Positions 13,095 to 25,400 of a stretch of DNA of 64,000 bases are shown one piece after another. The notes beneath the pieces are model-generated. The model had not been told where the DNA came from. It worked only from the letters and a program-made list of their open reading frames with translations, and did no database searches. Made by a program: the position numbers and the translations under genes. The stretch covers positions 1-64,000 of the forward strand of contig CM066289.1 in assembly GCA_033816765.1 (NCBI GenBank). The letters run 5' to 3'. Source of the DNA: Nothopassalora personata. Taxonomy: Eukaryota > Ascomycota > Dothideomycetes > Mycosphaerellales > Mycosphaerellaceae. How positions within the stretch are numbered: position 1 is the first letter of the stretch; each line of letters starts with the position of its first letter.

Positions 13095-13490
13095 TATTAG
13101 GTTTAGTATAACCTAATAATATTATAATTTAAGAAGATAAGCTTAATTAGGTTTATTTCTAGGCCGATAAGAAGTTAAGGGAGAGTAATAAAGTAGTAGT
13201 TGTCTTAGTCTTTATAAAGACTTAAGAAATAGTATAGTAGAGGTTAGGTTTCGGTATATTCTAAATAGTAATATTAAATAGTAAGTTAAACGTATTAAAA
13301 TTATAAGGGTTCTTAGCGTTCCTAAATATAAAGGAGATTTATAGTAGTCTCGTCTTAAATTACTAAGTCGCTAGTAAGCGAGTAATCTCGAATTACTAAG
13401 TTACTAGTAAGCGAGTAATCTTATATGTTATACGTAACTTCTTCAGCTAATAGGCGCGTATACCGTCGTAGCTTAGCCCGAACCGTAATA
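13095..13490 (-). repeat. 5' LTR of the nested element
   Basis: 396 bp, direct repeat of 6024-6452. The first dinucleotide is TA instead of TG (TATTAGG), a RIP change. Two copies of the 33-bp tandem unit at about 13351-13412. Followed by target duplication TTAGG at 13491-13495. Confidence 0.92.
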
Positions 13491-13495
13491 TTAGG

Positions 13496-16400
13496 GTAAA
13501 GGTAGAGAACTAGAGAAGGGTCGCTCCGAAGTCCGTGTTCCTATATAGACCCCTTAAGGTAAGTTAATACGAGTCTAGTACGTTACTTACGAGGCGTAGT
13601 CGAGATGTAAAAAGCTTTTACGAGGCTAATTTCTCTCCTAGATAACGGCGTAGATCTAATCCTAGTATTATATAAGTATATACTACGTTATTAAATATAA
13701 CCTATTAGTTGTATAAGGCTCTCAATTTTAGAGCCGTACGTAAAGAACTAAGGCTATTACTACGGTGTTAGGAACCGCTGTACGTTATCACAACTCGGGC
13801 TTGGATCTTTGCAGGGATGTCTCAATCAGTTATGAAGGTAGTGGTTCCAAACAGTATATGGTGTATACTTAAAATGAGTTGAGCACGAGGCTCCTATCTA
13901 TACTCGTAAAGAAGCGTCGTCTATATAGTGCCATGTCTTGGCGTGACTGATCAGTCGGATCAGTTGATCTGTCCTGCTCTCTCTGCTCTGTTACAGAGCA
14001 CGCAGATCGGAGAGAGCACTCTGCATATCGGATCCTTCCACTAGTGTGTAGGCATCGATTGGTTGGCTGGAGCTTCTCCGGATCGATCCGTAACATACGG
14101 TACCCTTACGGTCCGCGTATAACTTACTAATATCGTAGGAGTAGAGCGCGTAAGCTATACTATCTACTATATAGCGCCTATATATAGGCCGTTAGTAATT
14201 TTAGGTAGGTCCTAGTAGTATTATAATTAGATTATATAGACCGATAAGGATAACTAGTAGTTCTACGGTACTAAGATACCTATAGTAGAGTAACGTAGTA
14301 TAGTTAAGTTCCTTAAGGATCTATAATAAGTATTTAGTATATTACTATAGTAGTAACTAAAGTAGAAGGCCTATTATAGCCTAAATAGTTTTCAGACTTC
14401 CGAGATATATACGTACCTAATAAGTAGGTAAAGCGTAAGATACCTAACGGGATTAAGTATACGATCGATCCTATAGACGGAAATAAACCTTCCTTTAAGC
14501 CGCTATACTACTAGTCCTTAGCTAAGCTAGAGGTCTTAAAGGAGTACCTTACGTAAGTAATAGAGGAGGGATAGATTAGACGATCTATAAGTAAGGTAGG
14601 TATGTCTATTCTATTTATACTAAAGAAGAACGGTATTCTTAGACTCTATATAGATTATAGAGTTCTACATAAGATTATAGTAAAGAACTAATATCTACTA
14701 CTCCTAATTAGTAAGATATTAGATAGGCTATAGGGTACGAGGCTCTTTACTATAATTAATCTAAAGGATACCTACTATTATATTCCTATTAAGCAAGGAG
14801 ATAAGTAAAAGACTACGTTTTTTATATAATACGGTTACTATAAGTACTTAGTAATGCTTTTTAGATTAACTAATATACCGGCTACCTTTTAGAATTATAT
14901 TAATAATGCCCTTACCGGATTAGTAAATAATATCTATATAGTCTATTTAGATAATATCCTTATCTATTACGTAAGGCGTAAGGAGTACGTACGAGCCGTA
15001 CGTACGGTACTTAAGAGACTATAGAAGTTCGCTCTATTTACGAACCTAAAGAAGTATAGCTTCTTCTAGGAGAGTACTAAGTTCCTAAGGTTTATCGTAA
15101 GCATCGTAGGCGTATTAATAGATAGGAGTAAGGTACCCGTAATCGAGGAATAGCCTACGCCTACGAGTTTCTATAAGGTTTAATCCTTCCTAGGGTTCTA
15201 TAACTTCTATAGGCGTTTTATTAAAGGGTACTCGAGGATCGCGAAGCTATTAATAGACCTACTACAGGGATATAAGAATAGTAAGAAGTAAGGGCCTCTT
15301 ATATAGTCCGCTTACGAGGAGTAAGCATTCTAACGGCTACAAGCTAGGTTCCTCGGAGTACCTATCCTAAGGCACTTTAACCCTTCGTTACGTACGAGGG
15401 TAGAAACGGATACCTTAGGTTTTACGATTACGGGTATTATCTCTTAGCTATTTAGTACTAAGTAGCACCCTAATACCTTCTATTCTCGTAAGATAATACC
15501 TACTAAGTATAACTATAAGACCTATAACTAGGAGCTACTAGTAGTAGTAGAGGTATTTAAGTATTAGTAACCGTACCTCGAAGGCGTATTATATACGGTT
15601 TAGGTACTAGTCGACTATACGAACCTATAGGGTTTATAATAGTAAAGTAGCTAAATAGGAGGTAAGCTCGATAGATAACGTTCCTATAATCTTTTATTTC
15701 GTAGTAGAGTATAGGCTAGGGTAGAGTAACCTAGCCGATACGCTATCGCGACGTAGTAACTACGTATACGTAGCGTAGCGTAGTAGACGTCGAACTTACT
15801 TCCTACGCTATAAAGGAAGCTATCTTTCTAGAAGGAATCCCTATTAAGAGAGGACGAGCCTATAGTAAGGCGTATAATCGCTACCTACGAGAAGATATAG
15901 AATAAGGCGATAATAACGGTAGTAGAAGCCTACAAGCCGTAGGGGACCCGATCGCTACTAGTAAGAGTATACGCTATAATAATATAGGGCGGCCTAGGTA
16001 AACTACTTATACTACTAATAAAAATCGTATAGGGAAGGGACGATAGGTACGTCGTATACTTATCGTAGGCACCTAGTAAAGGAGACGCTAAGGATTAGTA
16101 TATAAAAGATAGGTTAGTCTATTACGGAAACGCGATTATTATACCCGAAGATTACGTAGTAAGGGTATAGTTACTCTATATATATTATAATAACCTACTA
16201 GTAGGGTACTTTAGTAAGATAAAGACCGAAGAGCTACTACGACGTTACTACTAGTAGGAATTACTTAGTAAGAATATAAGGGAGTATATAGGAAACTATA
16301 GAGCGTATTAGACCTCGAAGGCAAGGCGCTATTAATCCTACGGCGAGCTATAGCTACTACCTAGGCTAGACGTTCTATAGTAAGAAATTACTATAGATTT

Positions 16401-17442
16401 TATTACGGACCTACCGCTAAGTAAGCGAGGAGAATACGTATATAATACAATCCTAGTAATTATCGACCGCTACTCTAAAGTCTTATATATTCCTACGACT
16501 AAGACATATATAGTTGTAGAGCTTATAAGAATCTTACGAGACGAAGTTATACGGTATTATAGTACCCTAACGAATATAGTAAGTAACCGCGGGCTAGTAT
16601 TTACGAGTAACTTCTAGAGTAACTTCTACTTTAAGACGTAGGTAAAGCGTAAGCTATCTATAGCTTTTTACCCTTAGACTAATAGTTAGACTAAGAGGGT
16701 AAACTAAACCTTAGAATAGTACCTTCGTTACTACTATAGCGAGAACTAGATAGAGTAGGCTAAGTAGCTAGCTATTACTAAATTCGTATATAATAATAGA
16801 GTCTACCCTACGCTACGTATAAGCCTATTCGAGATAGCGTATAGTTAGAGACCTAAAATTGCCCTAATACCTATAGGATCTTAAGGCGAGATCCGGGAAG
16901 GGGAGGTACTAGTAGCGGTAGACTTAGTTAACCGTATACGAGAAATACGCGCTACGCTTATAAAGCGCTAGGAAACTGTATGAGCCGACTAGGCTCGCTA
17001 CTATAATAAGACTCATAAGGCTAAGAGCTATTACGTAGGCGATATAGTCTTATTATCTACGAAGAACCTAAGGTTAGCATTACTAAAGAAGAAGATAGAT
17101 CCGAAGTTTATTGGACCGTATCGTATTATTAACGCTATTAGTTTATAGGCGTACTATCTAGTACTACTAGCTAAATTAAGGATCTATAACGTATTTTATA
17201 TATCCCTCCTCGAGCCGTACGTAGGTAGTAAGAAGGTTAGAGGTACTATACCCCTCGCTAATAAGGATAGGAAATATAAAGTAGAGGTAGTACTAGGAAA
17301 GTATAAGTATAAGGGTAAAGTATAGTACCTAGTGCGATAGAAGGGCTAGCTAGAGGAGTATAATAGCTAGGAGCTAGTACTAGAACTCGCGAATACTACA
17401 CGTATAGTAGCTAAATATAAGGCGGTAGTAAAGGCGATATAA
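13496..17442 (+). pseudogene. RIPed pol of the outer chromovirus-type element
   Basis: Continues the outer element after the nested insertion. The translation runs in register with the intact Pol at 60078-63836. Protease box LLDNGVDL at 13635-13658 (with a solo LTR inserted downstream at 13766-14095); RT from about 14480, with the YLDD box read as YLDN near 14945; RNase H ETD box near 15410; integrase; and a chromodomain close to the final TAA at 17440-17442. Stops fall where the intact copy has Gln or Trp. It has one copy of the unit that is tandemly duplicated (99 bp) in the intact element. Confidence 0.92.
13766..14095 (-). mobile_element. Solo LTR, not RIPed, target duplication TACGG
   Basis: 330 bp, starts TGTTAGGAACCGC and ends GATCCGTAACA, flanked by TACGG at 13761-13765 and 14096-14100. 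Inserted in the protease region of the outer element's pol. Base composition is normal (many TG and CA), unlike the surroundings. It matches, in reverse orientation, the solo LTR at 44092-44496 and an eroded copy at 24484-24700. The orientation given is arbitrary. Confidence 0.9.
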
Positions 17443-17959
17443 GCCGTAGAAGGGAGCCTAAAGATCGTATATCTAGCCTTAACCCTTTAGTAGCTAGATA
17501 TAAGGGCCTTACCCTTTAGATATAACTTCCTCTTTTTCTTAATAATATAGGAGCGAGGCTATATAATAGTATCTATATAGGAGAGGGGCCCTTCCTCCTA
17601 ATAGTAACATTAGAGAGGATAGGAGAGAGGATAGAAGATAGGAGAGAAGAGTATTTATTTATAAAAATAAAAATAAAAAAGTAAACTTTTATAGGGGCGC
17701 TACGGCGCTATATAGATAGAAGATAGGCGCGTAGTAGGCGGCTAGTAGGCGTAGAGCGCGCGATTACTTATTATCCTCCTCCTCCTTATTATTATCCTTA
17801 TTATACTTACTATAAAGAGTAGGGGGTAAGAACGTCCTATCTACGGCGGTAGTATCGATGTTTCTAGCCTATAAGAACTATAACTACGGTTAGTATAGGG
17901 TACGTATATAACGTATATAGTACTTATAGTACGGCCGAGCTGAAAGAGCCTATTAAGAG
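17443..17959. other. 3' untranslated region of the outer element, no gene seen
   Basis: Between the pol stop and the antisense gene relic. Contains a short A-rich tract near 17660 and no open frame. It corresponds to the convergent intergenic space at 59944-60077 in the intact element but is longer. Confidence 0.5.
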
Positions 17960-18800
17960 CCCTATTCTACTCTTACTATAGTACTACGGTTATAGTAGCG
18001 GCGGCGGAGGCGGGGGTAGTAGTAGCGGAGGCGCTAGTAAAGCGTACGTAGGTCTTACCTATACGCTTATTCTTATAGGCATTATACTACCTCTTATTCT
18101 AGGAGGAGGTTAGTTAATTTATATAAGGAGCGATAGTACGCCGTACGTACGTAGTACTTATACCTAAGATCTACTTATCTAGCTAGGTATATAGGCGGTA
18201 CTACTCGTCTAGGGCGTCCCATTCCTCCTAGGTAGAAGGATCGCTAAGCTCGCGGATAAGCTTATCGCACTAGGCGCAAGCGGCGCGTAGGCAAGCTACT
18301 AGCTACGCGATAGTAATACTAGTATTACTAACGTACGAGTACCTACTTATCCTATATCGTCCGTACTTCTTAAGTAGCTCGCCGGTAGTAATACTATTAT
18401 ACGTATCTAGCTCGTCTACTATACGGTTAGTAAGCGTATCGTAAGCAATAAGCGTAGTAAATACTTACTAGTTACGAAGTATAGGAGATAACGTAAGTAT
18501 ATCTTAATATCTATACCTAGGCGCTGAGCTAGTAATAACTTAGGGGTCTACGGGCCTAGTACGCTAAACTTACGCTTTACTAACGTATCGGGTACGCCGA
18601 GCGCGCTAGACATCTATAGTAGTGCTAGTAACAGTATTAGTAGTACTAAGATGCCGCCTATAAGGGCCTCTTAGCGTAGTTAATCTTAAATAGCTTCTTC
18701 CAAAGCTATAGTAGTACTAGCGGGTCGCTAGATAGTCTCTAGTAAGGAGCTAGTAGATTACTAGTAGTACGGGTATAGTACGCTACGAGAACGTAGTATA
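17960..18800 (-). pseudogene. RIPed antisense Cys-rich gene of the outer element
   Basis: On the minus strand, between pol and the 3' LTR, this is the RIPed counterpart of the intact gene at 59173-59943. Exon 2 is readable at about 18150-18440: TTGELLKK is kept, and the second cysteine cluster C-x2-C-x6-C reads Y-x2-Y-x6-Y (GRY and SYV around it). The exon 3 counterpart, with a GC-rich Ala/Gly-coding run, lies at about 18000-18100. The helical part differs from the intact copy well beyond RIP changes, so the two elements are distinct subfamilies that both kept this gene. Ends are approximate. Confidence 0.78.
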
Positions 18801-19022
18801 AGAAAAAAGAAGGAAAAGGGGGAAGAGAGTATACTTCTTAAACCCTTAAGTTAGTTAACCGGGTAACTATAACTTTTACTACCTATACCCTAATAACGAT
18901 ACGTACGAGACCCGTAGGCGGGTTGTATAGTAACAGAATCTACGAGAAGTAGATAGATTACTTATATAGAAACCTCCTAAAGCCGTAAGCTAAGGGTAGC
19001 TCGTCCTAGAAGGGGAGGTAGT

Positions 19023-19193
19023 TATAAGGGTAGCCTATAGCTAACCCTTATATATAATACGGCTATACCCGGCTTAGTAAGCCGCACGTAACGCGTATAC
19101 GCACGCTAAGCGATACGTATAGCGTCTATAGAAGAAAGTAAGCTTTAGTTTATCTACGATTAGAAGATTATAGGCGTACTATATATTACGATA
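19023..19193 (+). repeat. 3' LTR of the outer element
   Basis: 171 bp, starts TATAAGGGTAGCC and ends ATTACGATA. Preceded by a purine-rich tract (AGAAGGGGAGG at about 19008-19018), the polypurine primer for plus-strand synthesis, matching the tract beside the intact LTR at 58872-58890. Confidence 0.88.
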
Positions 19194-21584
19194 CCGCCTT
19201 ATAGCCTTATAGTCCTAACATATCTATAGTTAGATAGTATCTAAGCCTATTAATATCCTAGTATATAAGTTGCATTACTAACTAGATCTAAGGTCCTTAA
19301 ATAATAAATAAAGTAATAAGGTAAAAGTAAAGGTAATGTATCGTATAATCCCTAGTAAATCGATTTTATTAAACGCGCTTAACCTAGGTAAGACCTAACC
19401 TAGGTACTATCTTACGACGCTAAAGGAGGAGTAGTCTATAACATTTTACTTTACGTAAGAATAGGGTAAGCGGTATAGAAAGTAGTTAGAAAAAATGTAG
19501 ATAAAAGTTTCGGAGATATCATTATCTAGGGCTACGTATAGGATTGCCCTCTATATACTATAGAGGAGTTATTAATATATACCTGTCCGCTAAATAGAAG
19601 AAGAGTAACGCCGGCCTATACTCTACCTACCACGACTAATCTACTAGCGTAAACTTCTTACTATATACAAGGGACTACTATACGTATAACGAGCTACTAT
19701 AAAATACTTCTAGTACTAAATAGATAACGGCTACTATAAGCTACGCTAGAGTATACTATAGTAGGACGGGATCCTTAGCTAGTTAGTATAGTTACGAGGT
19801 ACAACCGTCTAGTAGTTTATACTATCTTAAATCTTCTACTAACTTTCTTATAGTACATTAGGTACTATAGAAGATAAGGTATATATTTAGTAAAGAGTAG
19901 GCTAGTAAAGGAGATAGTAAGTATAGTAGGATAATAGAAGAATTAGCTTTATTATATAAACGTACCTAAATCGCTCTTTAACCTAGTAAATGGTATTAGA
20001 ATAGAAACTTATCTAGAGTAATACATTTATAGGTCTCTAAGCTACAGAGATATAAGTGGATTACTCTCTATAAGGTATTAAACGTAGAGACTTCAGATCT
20101 ACTAGGTAGTATATAGACATTTAAATGTTAATCTAGGTAACTCTTAGCGAGTAAGAGTAAATATATAGGTATACTTTAAAACGTTAGTACCGGTATATGC
20201 TTCCTATTAAGTATAGCGCTACACCTATTACAAATACTATAGGTCGCGATAGTAATTCTTTATCTAGGAACTCTTTCCTAGTCCTATTAGTAATCCTAGA
20301 GTCACTTAAATATACCTTAGTAGAGTCTATCTTTAAGTAAGTAATAGAAGAGTAAGTAGTATAAGAATACTATAAGTCACCTTATTAGCTAGGAAGATAC
20401 TACTTCCTCGCTTACTTAATAGTTTTATTAAGATAAGAAGAGTTAGGAGTAGTATATTTGTTTTAGATATAAGTACGTATACTACCTCTTTACTATTATC
20501 TACATATGCTACTATGCTACTAGAAAACCCGCCGATAGCTTAGAACTTAGAAGTATCCTATTAAGATACTAGTATATACCTTAAATAGCTATGTAACGCT
20601 CTTCTATAGTAGCTTATATTAATTTGTAGACTCTATATAGACGTTTATTATTCTTCCATAACCTTAGCTTCTATATAAAAGTACTATTAGCGTCTCGCTT
20701 TACGTATATATAATATAAACTTCTTTAACATATAATTTATCTTTATAAGTCTCGTCTTTAGCAAGGTCTGTCTTAGCTTTATTATATAGCTCGCTAGTAA
20801 TAATAAGAAGAGACAATAGTATTTCCTTACCCCTATAATTATCTAGTAAATTAGATACTACCTCTCTTATTATATTACGGGGTCTAGTATTATTTTTACT
20901 AGACAACTTTATTATAGGACAGAAGATAGGGCCTAGTTTATACTAGGTTTAGTACTATAGGCTAATATCTCTTAAACTTACTTTTAATAAGGTAACACAC
21001 CTTAGCTAATCTATTAGTAGACTAGAGTTCCGTAGATAAATACTAAGGCGGATCCTATAATATATATAACATGTATTAGTAAAATCTCTTAGAGGACTAT
21101 TTTTATTCTTTTATATAACAGGTATAAATCTTAAAAGTCTACCCATTTACTTTACTATTTACTAGAGTTATAGTAACGAGGACTTAGGGCTCTTTCTTAG
21201 AGATCCAATTAAATCTAGGACCTAGAGCTTAGTAAACATTTATATTAGATCCGTTTTATAGACTAGAGGTTAGCATTATTAACTTCTATAGCTAGTATCT
21301 ATATTAGTATATTAATACTTCCTAAATAAGTTAATAATATACCTAAGTACTAGTTTATATATAATTATAAGCCTATAGATTTATATCTAAAGGAGGTATA
21401 TCTTAGCGGTCTTTATAATGTTAAGTTACCTCTAGAGAAGATTACGTATTATATTACTTCTTCTATATATCAAGAAAGCTACTTATTTTAGAACGTATCT
21501 TTTCTACTATTAGTATAGTACTAGCGCGCGAGTAATCTTAGTTAAGTAAGTAAATTAGTTATACTATAGTATCTCTTAGTAATA
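19194..21584. other. RIPed DNA without an identifiable gene
   Basis: TpA-rich, CpA/TpG-poor. A plus-strand reading from about 19370 to 20450 gives protein-like runs with stops that fit Gln, so an old gene is likely, but I recognise no family. A 68-codon minus-strand frame at 20700-20906 lacks an ATG and is not supported as a gene. Confidence 0.45.
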
Positions 21585-22413
21585 TAGTCGCCCTATAGAG
21601 AGCGCCTTCCCGCGGCGGACATTATAAGTACCTTTATTATAAGGAAGAGAAACTAAGACTCACCGTCCTAAAAACTTCTACTTAAAATTTAAATAATTCT
21701 CGAACAAGCCTATAACGCGATAATAACGACCCTAGAAACACGGTATGAAGAAGTAGATAATAGAAGAGAGGAGAAGTAGGACGCGCTTAGATATCTATTA
21801 ACGAAGACCTTAAAATGGCTTAAAAGAAGAGGGGACGCGGCGGACTCTGTCTTTAGATAATAACGACCGTATAAAGTAACTTACTCCGCGAAGGTAGCTT
21901 ACTACGGTATTATAAAGGAACTAAAATCTTGTACGCCGTCCGAGATAGTTAAAGACCTTCTACGGAGGGGGACGGGCTATTTAAAATACTATCTCTCTCT
22001 CTCTCTCTTTCTCTTATTTAGCGTTTATATAATAGGGTTATACGGGGCCGTAAGGCATAGAAATAGCTCTTAGTCGCAATCTTAAACGACCGTCCGTCTA
22101 GTCTTGTAGTTACGTAGTTAGTTAGTTAGTTACTCTAGTACTTAAACATAGGCGTAAAACTTATCTTACCTAGGGTAATATAATAAACCGTACCTCTTAA
22201 AATAAGATACGACTACTAGGTACGTAACGTACTATACCGTAACATATTTAACCGACGCCTTAAATAGCGAGCTTCGCTTATATCTTTTAAGGAGTTCTTA
22301 CGTCCCGGTAATAATAGAGCTTTTCTCCTTCTCTTAAATTTTAGTCTTAGTATCGAGACTTGTATTATATAGTTTTAGACTTAAATAGTACGTTAATAGA
22401 ATAATTAAATCAT
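21585..22413 (+). repeat. Dispersed repeat R1, copy a
   Basis: About 0.83 kb. Begins near CGCCCTATAGAGAGCGCC, has a (CT)n tract at about 21990-22012 and ends with a TA-rich tail after ACGTTAATA. Repeated in direct orientation at 27440-28370 and in fragments at 29786-36488 on both strands. Copy 35593-36488 has a T-rich (reverse A-rich) tail and a 9-bp target duplication, as expected for a non-LTR retroelement or SINE-like element. No coding region recognised. Confidence 0.75.
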
Positions 22414-25400
22414 TCATTGTAGCAATATAAATAAGTTAGGCCTAGAGTTAATAGTAATACTTTTAACCTTAGTATTAGAGAGAATATTATATACTTATAT
22501 ATCCTTAGCCTTATAATAATATCTATATCTACAATCGTACTCCTATTTTCAATTTAATAGCTTAACCCTAAGATTACTATAGGAATAAAGCTTAAGCGGG
22601 CTTTCAACTTATATAATTCTACGTCTTAGGCGTCGTGAAGTATAGGCCTTCTCTATCTATATATAACGATAAATATACGGGGTATATATTTATTACATAT
22701 ATTCTACCTACTACTATATAAAGTTAAGAGCGGCTATAGATAGTTAAGGTCTATTATAAGTCACTTAATATAAGATATCATTTTACCCTAATACTAATTT
22801 CTTACCTTATTATTAGGGACGTTATAATCCTAAGTAAATTCTTAAATCTAATCTAGAAATATAATATTCTTAGGGGGCCCCTATATTTTTATAGATAGCA
22901 AAAGAAGTTAACGGATAGGCCTGCGTACTAGAACTTCTAAGTATATTATTTCTATAATAATCTCCGTCTAATACCTACTATATTATCTATAGCGCTAATG
23001 AGATATAGTTAGAAAAGAGGGCGGGATTATATCTACTTAACCAGCCGGTATAATAGCTAGAAAGATAAGCCTAAGGCTTACCCTACGTAACTTAGCTAGA
23101 GAGCTATTTATAGCCTTTTATATTGCCTTCCGTTAGTTTTAGATTACTTCGTACCTTACCTATCTTTATCTAGGTAAAGTCTACGTACTCTATACGTATT
23201 GTTATTAACCCCCTAAATAAATGCCGTAGGACTTTTCTTTAATAGTAAGCTAATAATCTCCCGGCCCTCCTATAATCGTTATAATAGAAACGTATAAAGA
23301 AAGTCCGGTACCTAGTATAGACGAAGAAAAACCTAGGTATTTACAAGTTTATAGGTACTCCCTCCTTAAAGGCTAAAAGATCTATTTAAACCGGAACAAG
23401 ATTTATCTCCCTTGTATATATATATATATATATCTATTAGAGATACCTAGTCTAGAAAACTAAGAAAGTCTAGCTAATGTATACTAGGTATAGTATATTC
23501 TACCGGAGCTTATAGAACTAGAAGAGCAGTATATAACCCTTATAAAGCTAGAACATTAGTCACTACGCCTCGGAAGAATTAATAATAGGCGCTAGTCTTA
23601 TATTATACACTATAATATATTGAGATTAGGGTAAGGATCTATTATACTAAGCGGAGGTAGAGGCTAGATATAATTATACGGCGGCGGTTATAGTTTATAT
23701 AATCTTCTGAGTATACTTTTATTATAAACACTTCAATCAATATTAAAGTCCTTAGCCATACTAATATTAAATAAAAATTAGGATACGGCCCGGTATACCT
23801 CTATTTCTACCCGTAAAGCTTTATTTCTACTAAGTCAGATTACTTTAAGGTAGAGAAAGTAGGTAGTAGGCTTTATCTACTATTACCTCTATATCTCTAA
23901 GGCTAGTTCCTTATCTTACTTCTCCTCCGCTAACGCCTAAAAACTATATAGTATATATACGCTCTTTAATATAAATAGTACCGCTTTAACGCCCGTAATC
24001 TAAGCATTATAAGCGTTAGTATACTTCTCTCTATAGTACGAGTCTTATTTTTAGTAAAAGATAAGGTATAGCTTATATCTACGTCGCCCTATAACGTAGT
24101 ATATAGCCTTTACTAATAGTATAAGACCTACCCTTATATTAACTAAAGGAGTATACTCCGTTAATTATCACCTTAAGTATCTAGTCTAGTCCGCTCTAGT
24201 ATATCTAATACGGTAGTATAGAACTATATAGACCTAGCTATATACTATTATAATCTAGTCTACTTAGGTATAATAACTATAATACTTTAACTCTTCTCTA
24301 GCTATATATATACGCTAGTAAAGGCTAGGTTGTCCTTTATAAAGTATATGTAGTATAATAAGTACCTAGGTAGGATAATAGTTATATCTAGATGACTAAA
24401 GTCTAGGTAGCTTAATATTTAGTCTTTCTCTTAATAGAGGACCGCTAGTCTTATTATAGGCTAACGCATAGAGTGTTAATGGTTGTTAGAATCCGCTATA
24501 ACGTATTATAACATAGGTTTAGTATCTTTGTAGTAACGTCTCTCTTGTTATAAAGGTAGTAAATCTAAATAGGATACAGTATATGCTTTAAAAAAGTTAA
24601 GTACGAGGCTCCTATCTACTTATAAGGAAGCATTATCTATATAGTACTATATCTTAGCGTAACTAATAAGACTACGTAGACTAATTACTTAGCGCTCTAA
24701 TATATTTAACTATACTATTAAAACTAAAATAAAGTAGCTACCTTATTCTCTCTAGTACTCCGTTCTACTAAATAAGTGGTTCTAGGTTCTCTATAGATTA
24801 AATAGTAATACTGTCTCCCTTTTAGCTTAGCTTTATTCTAAAGGTTATAAACGGTTATTCCCGCTCTTATACTTATTATATTCTAAAGATAACTTCTTAT
24901 ACTCTTTATAAAATCTATCTCTCCAAAGAAATTATAGAATACGGTATTAAAATAGCTTTATATACCGCTTACTAGAATACCCGTCCTAAGAGAATTTATA
25001 TACTGCTTACTAGAATACCCGTTCTAAGAAGAGTGTCCCTAGGCAAAAAGACATTGTCTATTCTTACTCTATCTATTACTCTAGATGTATATATAAGGAA
25101 TAGGTAGGATATAACGTAACTATGTTAAATTACTAATAGATAAGGCTACGTAAATCTTGTAATAGGCTTCGTTGTAAACTTATTAAATTACTTTAAATTA
25201 AATAAGATAGAACTCTCTTAATTTTTAGGTAGTAACCTACTCTATAGACTGTTAAATCGCTCTCAATAAGGACTTTTAAATACGGTATATTTTGCAATAG
25301 GGCGGTTTATATTTATAGTTTAAGAGAGGTAAAGATGTTTTTTTTATTATAGAGGAGGCCATATCTATTACTAGACTCTATATAATATATCTCTATAAGA

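Larger units (their letters stand above)
6024..13490 (-). mobile_element. Complete RIPed Ty3/Gypsy element nested in the outer element
   Basis: Two direct LTRs (6024-6452 and 13095-13490) enclose a minus-strand gag-pol. LTR ends are TGTTAGG and CCGTAATA (ancestral CCGTAACA). The element is flanked by a perfect 5-bp target duplication TTAGG (6019-6023 and 13491-13495), so both edges are exact. Total length is 7467 bp, including a solo LTR at 8785-8953. On the plus strand between pol and the 3' LTR lies an antisense reading frame (6530-7050). It belongs to a different family from the outer element: LTR and pol do not match. A short solo LTR at 49595-49954 shares an LTR core with it. Confidence 0.93.
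4671..19193 (+). mobile_element. RIPed chromovirus-type Ty3/Gypsy element, nested insertions inside
   Basis: Bounded by direct LTRs (4671-4848 and 19023-19193) that begin TATAAGGG (ancestral TGTAAGGG) and end in RIPed CGACA. In sense order it has a gag with zinc knuckle, pol (protease, RT, RNase H, integrase, chromodomain) and, on the opposite strand before the 3' LTR, a small spliced-type gene. This is the layout of the intact copy at 58686-64000, and the pol translation follows it closely except for RIP stops and C/G-to-T/A changes. It is interrupted by a complete second element (6024-13490) and a solo LTR (13766-14095). Without these and their target duplications it is about 6.7 kb. The flanks do not show a clean 5-bp target duplication (AGTAC against CCGCC). 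Confidence 0.9.

Noticed and set aside
13869..14096. 75-codon frame on the minus strand
   Set aside because: It lies wholly inside the solo LTR 13766-14095, whose edges and target duplication are exact; no coding signal.
20700..20906. 68-codon minus-strand frame
   Set aside because: It begins with TTG, not ATG, and has no supported continuation or splice sites.
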